A stretch of DNA of 7,131 nucleotides from contig CAKTGD010000083.1 of the NCBI GenBank assembly GCA_934561335.1, forward strand, positions 1 through 7,131, in the 5' to 3' direction. Origin of the DNA: an uncultured Oscillospiraceae bacterium (GTDB lineage: Bacteria > Bacillota_A > Clostridia > Oscillospirales > Oscillospiraceae). The first letter of the stretch is position 1; every line of letters starts with the position of its first letter. Made by a program: the position numbers and the translations under genes. The notes under the pieces are model-generated. The model was not told the DNA's origin. It did not search any database and saw only the letters and a program-made list of their open reading frames with translations. Positions 1-4,302 of the stretch are shown piece by piece.

Positions 1-384
1 CGGAACTTTGACTATATCCAGTCCAAGCCGGGCCGCAAGGAGCTGCTGGTAATGATGAACTGCATGGGCGTGTCCAAAAACTGGTCGGAGAACCCCAGCT
101 GGATGTACGACACGGACTTTGAGTTTTTGAACCACGACGATATCGTGCAGCTGGTGTGTGCAGGCCCCCGGGCCCGCGACTACAGGCTGCGGCTGCTGCT
201 GGCAGGTATTCCGGAGGAAAAGATCTTTCTGGAGGACGACGAGTTCCGGGCGCTGGACAAGCTGTATCTGACCCCCGGCGACGATGTGTATATCCTCTAC
301 GGCGTGGACGGTACGCCGCTGGCTTTCCGGGTGAAGGCCAAGCTGAAGGAAAAGCTGCTGGCGAAGGGAGGCGAGAAGGCATGA
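1..384 (+). CDS. murT: Lipid II isoglutaminyl synthase, MurT subunit, C-terminal part (partial)
   Basis: Only the last 127 codons are in the window; the gene starts upstream. MurT is a Mur-ligase-like protein that activates the alpha-carboxyl of D-Glu in the lipid II stem peptide and, with GatD, turns it into D-isoglutamine on the cytoplasmic side of the membrane. The visible part matches the MurT C-terminal domain (DUF1727). It has the SWMYDTDFEFL motif about residues 33-43 of the visible fragment; family knowledge places the catalytic Asp of MurT in this W-x-x-D-x-D-F-E motif, and both Asp are present. The stop codon overlaps the start of the next gene (ATGA at 381-384), so the two are translationally coupled, as is usual for murT-gatD. 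The family call rests on the motif and the neighbour; the ATP-binding and zinc-ribbon parts lie outside the window. Confidence 0.88.
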   Translation, partial: RNFDYIQSKPGRKELLVMMNCMGVSKNWSENPSWMYDTDFEFLNHDDIVQLVCAGPRARDYRLRLLLAGIPEEKIFLEDDEFRALDKLYLTPGDDVYILYGVDGTPLAFRVKAKLKEKLLAKGGEKA

Positions 385-1091
385 GGGCGGAAATTCTATT
401 CCCGGAGGTGTGCAACCTCTACGGCGATTTGCAGAACATCTATTATCTGAAGCGGTGCTGTCCGGCGCTGGAGATCGTGGAAACCGACCTGAAATCCCAG
501 CCCCGCTTTCCGCAGGAGGATACGGCGCTGGTGTTTATGGGCTCCACCACCGAGCAGGGACTACAGCTGGCAGCAGACGCCCTGCGGCCCTATCGGGAGG
601 CCATCGCGGAAAAAATTGACGGCGGACAGCTGTTTCTGGCCACCGGCAACGCGCTGGACATTCTGGGGCAGTATATAGACAGCGACACAGCGCCGCGTAT
701 TGAGGGACTGGGCCTTCTCGACACCCATGCCGAATACCATATGATGCAGCGGCATAACAGCTACTATGTGGGCAAGTTCGAGGAGATGGATATTGTGGGC
801 TTCAAGAGCCTGTTCGGCCACTCCCACGGCACGGGCGAGGCCCTCTTTGACACCGTAAAGGGTGTGGGCCGGGACGGCCGGGAGGGCAGCGGCGAGGGCT
901 TCCGCCGGGGCGGACTGCTGGCCACCTATCTCATCGGGCCGCTGCTGATCCTGAACCCGCCCCTGTGCAAGTGGCTGCTGCGGCAGATGGGCGCGCCCTC
1001 GGACGCGCTGGCCTTTGAGGAGGCCGCCATGGACAGCTACCGCAAGCGCGTGACAGAGTTCATGGAGCCGGGACGAAGCTGGAAGTATTAA
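381..1091 (+). CDS. gatD: GatD-like glutamine amidotransferase subunit lacking catalytic Cys and His
   Basis: A 236-residue protein of the class I glutamine amidotransferase (CobB/CobQ-like) family, the usual partner of MurT, which strips ammonia from glutamine and passes it to MurT. Family landmarks are the N-terminal NLYGD (12-16), VFMGSTTEQG (51-60, where active relatives have a glycine-rich stretch), EGLGLLD (108-114) and ATYLIGPLL (181-189). The start at 381 has a good Shine-Dalgarno (AGGGAGG, 365-371) and overlaps the murT stop by 4 bp; an upstream in-frame start at 156 lies inside murT and is rejected. The odd point is the active site. Active GatD has a C-G-G-Y-Q-F-L-G nucleophile elbow; here the equivalent stretch is G89-N-A-L-D-I-L-G, with no Cys. 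The catalytic His of the TYLHGP motif is Ile185. Length and fold motifs are otherwise normal and the frame is intact, so this looks like a maintained but glutaminase-dead subunit. The comparison uses the S. aureus sequence from memory. Confidence 0.85.
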   Translation: MRAEILFPEVCNLYGDLQNIYYLKRCCPALEIVETDLKSQPRFPQEDTALVFMGSTTEQGLQLAADALRPYREAIAEKIDGGQLFLATGNALDILGQYIDSDTAPRIEGLGLLDTHAEYHMMQRHNSYYVGKFEEMDIVGFKSLFGHSHGTGEALFDTVKGVGRDGREGSGEGFRRGGLLATYLIGPLLILNPPLCKWLLRQMGAPSDALAFEEAAMDSYRKRVTEFMEPGRSWKY

Positions 1092-1097
1092 AAGGCA

Positions 1098-1123
1098 GGC
1101 ATGAAATCTTAGATTTCATTGCC
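1098..1123. repeat. Hairpin directly after gatD
   Basis: The arms GGC-ATGAAATC and GATTTCAT-(T)-GCC pair over 11 bp with one bulged T and a 3-base loop (TTA), starting seven bases after the gatD stop codon. No T-run follows on the plus strand, so it is more likely an RNA-stabilising 3' structure than an intrinsic terminator. Confidence 0.55.
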
Positions 1124-1137
1124 GAAGAGATTGCGGC

Positions 1138-1181
1138 CCAAAGCGGCACATGTGCTCTTTGGCGCATCGCTCCGCCGCTTT
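1138..1181. repeat. Two mutually exclusive inverted repeats
   Basis: CCAAAG...CTTTGG (1138-1143 with 1157-1162) encloses GCACA/TGTGC (1146-1150 with 1151-1155). Alternatively AAAGCGGC (1140-1147) pairs perfectly with GCCGCTTT (1174-1181). The two folds share bases and cannot form together. No riboswitch class is recognised here. Confidence 0.45.
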
Positions 1182-1259
1182 ACTGATCTGTAAGCCGTGG
1201 GGGCACTGTGGGTATCGGCCTTCCACACCAGCTTTCATGCATTCTGCAATACAAATACC

Positions 1260-1294
1260 AACAGGCCCGCTTTGCCGTGCAAAACGGGCCTGTT
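1260..1294. terminator. Probable bidirectional terminator hairpin
   Basis: A 10-bp perfect stem (AACAGGCCCG with CGGGCCTGTT) continues, after one C/A mismatch, as a further 5-bp stem (TTTGC with GCAAA) around a 3-base loop (CGT). It is the strongest hairpin between murT-gatD and the next plus-strand gene and separates the two units. The T-run after the stem is weak (TTTGCG), so termination efficiency is uncertain. Confidence 0.55.
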
Positions 1295-1338
1295 TGCGTA
1301 ACTCTACGCTGCGCAGACTGACTTCTAAAACGGCGGGG

Positions 1339-1368
1339 TGGACAATTCCGGCGTTTATCCGGCATACT
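1339..1368 (+). promoter_or_regulatory. Putative sigma-A promoter for the HTH-membrane gene
   Basis: A -35-like TGGACA (1339-1344) and a -10-like CATACT (1363-1368) lie 18 bp apart, so transcription would start near 1375, about 20 bases before the ATG at 1397. A short inverted repeat CCGG...CCGG (1348-1351, 1359-1362) sits in the spacer and could be an operator for the HTH protein itself; that is inference only. Both boxes depart from consensus. Confidence 0.4.
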
Positions 1369-1396
1369 GGCACCACGATGAAAGGAGCGTGATCAT

Positions 1397-2344
1397 ATGG
1401 ATACCATGAAAACCGGCAGCTATCTGGCGGCGCTGCGGAAGGGTGCGGGGATGACCCAGCAGGATGTAGCCGACTGCCTTGGCGTGTCCAACAAGACCGT
1501 CAGCAAATGGGAAAGCGGCGGGGGCTTCCCCGACATCACCATCCTTCCGGCGCTGGCGAAGCTGTACGGCATCACCGCCGACGATCTTCTGGCGGGCGAG
1601 ACGGTACGGGGTACCACCGGCGGCCATCAGGTGGAGCAATATCTTGCCCGCCGGGACGAGCTGCGCTGGCGTATCTGTTATGCGGTGGCGGCACTATGCA
1701 CGTTGGCGGGCACGCTGTTTGCCGCCGTACTATGGGCGGCGTGTCTGTTTCCGGCGGCCGCCGTGGCCGCGATATGGATTGGCTGGGGCAGCTGCCCCAA
1801 GGACGCGGTGCGCCGCCGGATCGCCATGCTGCTGCCCTGTGGAGTGATGATGGTGTGGATCGTCTCCTACTATGTTTTTGCCTTCACCCAGCTGCCGTAT
1901 AAGCTGCTGACAGGCTACCCCAACGGCCGCTCCGTGGTATACTATCTGCACGACTTCTTCTGGTGGGATCTGACGCTCCTCCTGCTGCCGCCGCTCTATC
2001 TGCTGCTGCGGAGCGCGTTGCGAAAATGGAGCGGCGAACGGCATCTGCTGCCCCGCCCCTATTTCCAGATAGCGGCCGGTCTGTGGGCCGCATCGGCGGC
2101 AGTGGAGGTCTTTCACTGGATCGTGGCGCTGCCGCCCACGCTGGCCTATGCCTCCACCAGCTATCCCTCTTATTTTCAATCCTATGAGGCGCTGGAGCAG
2201 AATTTTTTCGCCACTTTGATATTTTTGAGGGTGCCGTGGATCACCTTTGCCATCGCCATTCTGGCGCTGAGCATCACAGCGGTGGTATCCAAACGGAAGC
2301 ATACCGCGGCGAATGCGCCGGAGAAGAACAGCGAGGATGCGTGA
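1397..2344 (+). CDS. XRE-family HTH domain fused to a multi-pass membrane domain
   Basis: A 315-residue protein. Residues about 8-66 form a Cro/C1-type helix-turn-helix with the typical core GMTQQDVADCLGVS-NKTVSKWESG, followed by FPDITILPALAKLYGITADDLL, a form seen in many Firmicutes XRE regulators. After a short linker (70-92) the rest is hydrophobic, with about six predicted spans (roughly 93-113, 114-131, 141-163, 188-205, 224-245 and 272-297). It ends in a basic and polar tail (SKRKHTAANAPEKNSEDA). The N-terminal DNA-binding domain must be cytoplasmic, so this is a membrane-tethered DNA-binding protein. The start at 1397 has AGGAG at 1383-1387, nine bases upstream; ATG 1406 is a less well spaced alternative. 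It stands alone, with hairpins on both sides. Its target and signal are unknown; autoregulation is plausible. No ABC transporter or sensor-kinase partner is adjacent. Confidence 0.85.
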   Translation: MDTMKTGSYLAALRKGAGMTQQDVADCLGVSNKTVSKWESGGGFPDITILPALAKLYGITADDLLAGETVRGTTGGHQVEQYLARRDELRWRICYAVAALCTLAGTLFAAVLWAACLFPAAAVAAIWIGWGSCPKDAVRRRIAMLLPCGVMMVWIVSYYVFAFTQLPYKLLTGYPNGRSVVYYLHDFFWWDLTLLLLPPLYLLLRSALRKWSGERHLLPRPYFQIAAGLWAASAAVEVFHWIVALPPTLAYASTSYPSYFQSYEALEQNFFATLIFLRVPWITFAIAILALSITAVVSKRKHTAANAPEKNSEDA

Positions 2345-2374
2345 GACGGCTATATGTTGGGTGCGCTATCTTAC

Positions 2375-2405
2375 AAAAAACATAACCACCAGTAAACTGG
2401 TGGTT
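2375..2405 (-). terminator. Hairpin 1 with T-run on the minus strand
   Basis: AACCACCAGT (2384-2393) pairs perfectly with ACTGGTGGTT (2396-2405). On the minus strand the stem is followed within three bases by a run of six T (2380-2375), the classic form of an intrinsic terminator for leftward transcription such as that of the cohesin operon. On the plus strand no T-run follows beyond the stem's own TTT. Confidence 0.6.
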
Positions 2406-2411
2406 TGACCT

Positions 2412-2425
2412 GCCCTTATAAGGGC
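2412..2425. repeat. Hairpin 2, short palindrome
   Basis: GCCCTT (2412-2417) and AAGGGC (2420-2425) form a 14-base palindrome with a 2-base centre, six bases after hairpin 1. Confidence 0.5.
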
Positions 2426-2439
2426 CTATTACGGACGAA

Positions 2440-2454
2440 GCCCCTAAAAGGGGC
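2440..2454. repeat. Hairpin 3
   Basis: GCCCCT (2440-2445) pairs with AGGGGC (2449-2454) around a 3-base AAA loop. Three more pairs (CGA with TTG) are possible outside one mismatch. The preceding GACGAA and following GTTGAAGGG are unpaired. Confidence 0.5.
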
Positions 2455-2482
2455 GTTGAAGGGTTGACACCGCATTACCACT

Positions 2483-2511
2483 TCAGGCAGCCGCTTGAAG
2501 CGGCTGCCTGA
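2483..2511. repeat. Hairpin 4, GC-rich 12-bp perfect stem
   Basis: TCAGGCAGCCGC (2483-2494) pairs with GCGGCTGCCTGA (2500-2511) around TTGAA. No T-run follows on either strand. It abuts hairpin 5, sharing its last base. Confidence 0.6.
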
Positions 2512-2567
2512 GCTTGTCAAAGAACGCCGGTTCTCAAGACACGAGGACGGGTGTTCTTTGACAAGCT
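2511..2567. repeat. Hairpin 5, 57-base long inverted repeat
   Basis: AGCTTGTCAAAGAAC (2511-2525) is perfectly complementary to GTTCTTTGACAAGCT (2553-2567). The enclosed bases continue the stem: G-T wobble, two G-C pairs, one G/G mismatch (2529/2549), then six further pairs including one wobble, closing on a 7-base loop at 2536-2542. This gives about 24 pairs over 57 bases, far beyond what chance gives. Confidence 0.7.
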
Positions 2568-2568
2568 G

Positions 2569-2605
2569 GAAAGAAGACACTCACGCTTTGTGAGTGTCTT
2601 CTTTC
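2569..2605. terminator. Hairpin 6, bidirectional terminator between convergent genes
   Basis: GAAAGAAGACACTCAC (2569-2584) pairs perfectly with GTGAGTGTCTTCTTTC (2590-2605) around a 5-base GCTTT loop, a 16-bp stem. The A-rich left foot and T-rich right foot work in both directions, and CTTC extends the T-rich stretch on the plus strand. It lies 41 bases beyond the stop of the minus-strand cohesin gene and downstream of the plus-strand HTH gene, the expected place for a shared terminator. Confidence 0.7.
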
Positions 2606-2646
2606 TTCAGACAAGCGCCGCTTTCGCAAAGGCCTGTCCTTACTGT

Positions 2647-4287
2647 TTACATATCGCGGATATCCTCCAGCAGCTTATCCAGCGACACAGTGTCCACCGG
2701 AACCCCCGTCTGCTCGGGCAGCTCCGCCGCCTGATGAGCCTCTGCCTGTGCCTGACGGGCCGCCAGCTCCTGCTGCATCCGGCCGGACAGATCCTCTACA
2801 AACGGGCTTGTCAGCGTATCGTCAAATACCGCCTGATGCGCGGCGGCGGTGGAGCGGGCAGGGTGCTGCGGCATCTGCCGCGGCGGCGCCGTGTGCCGTT
2901 GGGGTTCCGCCTTGGGCTGCTGCGCCGGGGCAGAAGGCTCCGCTTCGACACGGTGCGCCGTTTTCGCAGGCGCGGTACGCTCCAGCCGCGCAGCCTCTCT
3001 CCGGGGGCGAGGCGGCTGAGGGGGCTGGGGGTCATCATCGCCGTCATCATCGTCGCCGTCGTCATCATCATAGCCGCCACTGCCGATGCGGCCCAGCAGG
3101 AAGCCCACCACCAGCAGCAAAATCACCACAATGACCACACCGATAATGGCCGCGGTCATGGTGGCCATCTCGCCCACCAGCGGCAGCGTCACGGTCATGG
3201 GGATGGAATAGGTAGGCGGCTCCGGCGGAATGTCGGGATCCACGATCTCCATCGTCGGGATGATCCCCTCATACTTCGGCATACGGTAAACATGCACGGT
3301 ATAGGTTTTGGCGGTCTTGCCGTCCTCCGCTGTACAGGTAATGCTCATCACGTTGTCGCCCTCTTTGGTCAGGCGCATGGTGGCCTCGGTCACATTCAGG
3401 GCCTTTTCATCCTTGGCCACGCCGGAGAGTGTGGCGGACTTAGTCTCATAGGGCACATAGGCCACATAATCCGTCACCGCGCCGGAAAAGGCAGGACTGA
3501 GCAGCCCTACATCCAGCGTCAGCTCCTTGAGCATGGCCTCCGTGCTGGGCTTATAGTTGGGATCCTGCTCCCGGGTCACGGAGATGGTGTAATTCTTCTT
3601 CGCTCCCGTGGCCGCGGTACAGGTCAGCGTTACGGTATTGGAACCCACCACCAGCGAATTACCGCTGACGGAAACCTTGGCCGAGCCGTCCGCCGCCTTA
3701 TAGCTGAGGTTCAGCGATTCCACAGCATAGGGCACCGTGGCGGAATAATAGGTGGTGGCGCTGCTGAAGGCGGGGCTGAGCGTGGCATTGGAGCAGCTCA
3801 GCGAGCCCAGATCACAGTTGCTGCTCAAGGGCGCGTCTACCTTGCCGCTCCACGAGGCAGAGCCGCAGTTGGTCTCCGTTGCGCCGTCGGTCACGGTAAC
3901 ATCGTTGAATTTGGCGCTCAGCGCCGCGCCGCTGTCCAGTCCGCTCTTGACGCGGAACGTAACAGACACCACGCCGGTACTGGAATTGATGGGGTTGCTG
4001 ACGCCGTACAGCAGAAAGCTGGTGCCGTTAACATCCATGGACCAGCCGCTGATCAGCTGATTATAGCTTTGATACTCCAACACCTTGCTGTCATACTCCA
4101 GCGAGGCGGTCATGCCCATGATGTTGCTGCCGGAAATGCTGAGCGTCAGCGTCACGGTGCTGCCGGCCTGCACGGTGCCGTTGCCGGAAAGGGAGGCGCC
4201 CGCCGCCTCGGCACGCTGGGGTATAAGCGCCACGATCAGTGCCAGCGCCACCAGCAGCATTTTCAAGGAAGTACTGTATTTTTTCAT
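2647..4287 (-). CDS. Membrane-anchored cohesin protein with cadherin-like domains and cytoplasmic tail
   Basis: A 546-residue protein that probably holds dockerin-bearing proteins at the cell surface. In order: signal peptide (about 1-29, KK then a hydrophobic core, ending AEAA); cohesin domain (about 30-150, with GSTVTLTLSISGSNIMGMTASLEYDSKVLEY and GVVSVTFRVK); two cadherin-like beta-sandwich domains of PF12733 type (about 158-240 and 253-335, each with LSPAFS and a Y-x-A-x-VPY motif); a Pro-rich linker (345-362); one membrane span (about 374-398); then a tail of about 145 residues with 11 Asp in 13 positions (407-419), a Pro/Arg/Gln-rich stretch (420-480) and a C-terminal helical segment ending SLDKLLEDIRDM. 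A cleaved signal peptide plus one span puts the cohesin outside and the tail inside. The start has a strong SD (GGAGGAG) directly upstream. It lies 15 bases after the dockerin-hydrolase gene, so they form one operon. There is no sortase motif and no S-layer domain. Cohesin type and true partner are inferred. Confidence 0.87.
   Translation of the reverse strand: MKKYSTSLKMLLVALALIVALIPQRAEAAGASLSGNGTVQAGSTVTLTLSISGSNIMGMTASLEYDSKVLEYQSYNQLISGWSMDVNGTSFLLYGVSNPINSSTGVVSVTFRVKSGLDSGAALSAKFNDVTVTDGATETNCGSASWSGKVDAPLSSNCDLGSLSCSNATLSPAFSSATTYYSATVPYAVESLNLSYKAADGSAKVSVSGNSLVVGSNTVTLTCTAATGAKKNYTISVTREQDPNYKPSTEAMLKELTLDVGLLSPAFSGAVTDYVAYVPYETKSATLSGVAKDEKALNVTEATMRLTKEGDNVMSITCTAEDGKTAKTYTVHVYRMPKYEGIIPTMEIVDPDIPPEPPTYSIPMTVTLPLVGEMATMTAAIIGVVIVVILLLVVGFLLGRIGSGGYDDDDGDDDDGDDDPQPPQPPRPRREAARLERTAPAKTAHRVEAEPSAPAQQPKAEPQRHTAPPRQMPQHPARSTAAAHQAVFDDTLTSPFVEDLSGRMQQELAARQAQAEAHQAAELPEQTGVPVDTVSLDKLLEDIRDM
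3031..3069 (-). repeat. GAT/GAC codon repeat encoding the poly-Asp block
   Basis: A run of GAT/GAC codons broken by two GGC/GGT-type Gly codons encodes residues 407-419 of the cohesin protein (D4-G-D4-G-D3), nine residues after the membrane span. The near-trinucleotide repetition could expand or contract by slippage without breaking the frame. Confidence 0.7.
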
Positions 4288-4302
4288 TGCCTTCTCCTCC
4301 TA
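4288..4302 (-). promoter_or_regulatory. Strong ribosome binding site of the cohesin gene
   Basis: The whole 15-base gap between the two operon genes is the ribosome binding site: on the minus strand it carries AGGAGGAG followed by AAGGCA and the ATG. There is no room for a separate terminator, so the genes are cotranscribed; a strong SD on the second gene suggests it is made in at least equal amounts. Confidence 0.75.

Larger units (their letters stand above)
1092..1396. other. Non-coding region between gatD and the HTH-membrane gene
   Basis: About 305 bases without a convincing gene. Short open frames exist on both strands, but none has a ribosome binding site, a recognisable domain or a plausible protein composition. 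The stretch holds three inverted repeats (1098-1123, 1138-1181, 1260-1294) and, at its right end, a possible promoter and a clear ribosome binding site for the next gene. The repeated pairing potential suggests a transcript 3' end or a dispersed intergenic repeat rather than decayed coding sequence. Confidence 0.6.
2345..2646. other. Hairpin-dense intergenic region between convergent genes
   Basis: About 300 non-coding bases between the ends of the HTH-membrane gene (plus) and the cohesin gene (minus). From 2384 to 2605 it is almost entirely inverted repeats: six hairpins in a row, listed separately. It contains no gene with a ribosome binding site. It may combine terminators with a non-autonomous, IS200/IS605-like palindromic element or a structured 3' untranslated RNA; the sequence does not decide between these. 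Confidence 0.7.

Noticed and set aside
1116..1392. Small open frames of 61-86 codons on both strands between gatD and the HTH gene
   Set aside because: No ribosome binding site, no domain, and they run through hairpins; open by chance in GC-rich sequence.
2464..2563. TTGACA at 2464-2469 and 2558-2563 as promoter -35 boxes
   Set aside because: No -10-like sequence at 16-18 bp downstream of either, and both lie in or beside hairpins.
2384..2605. CRISPR array
   Set aside because: The repeats are inverted and all different; there are no direct repeats with regular spacers.
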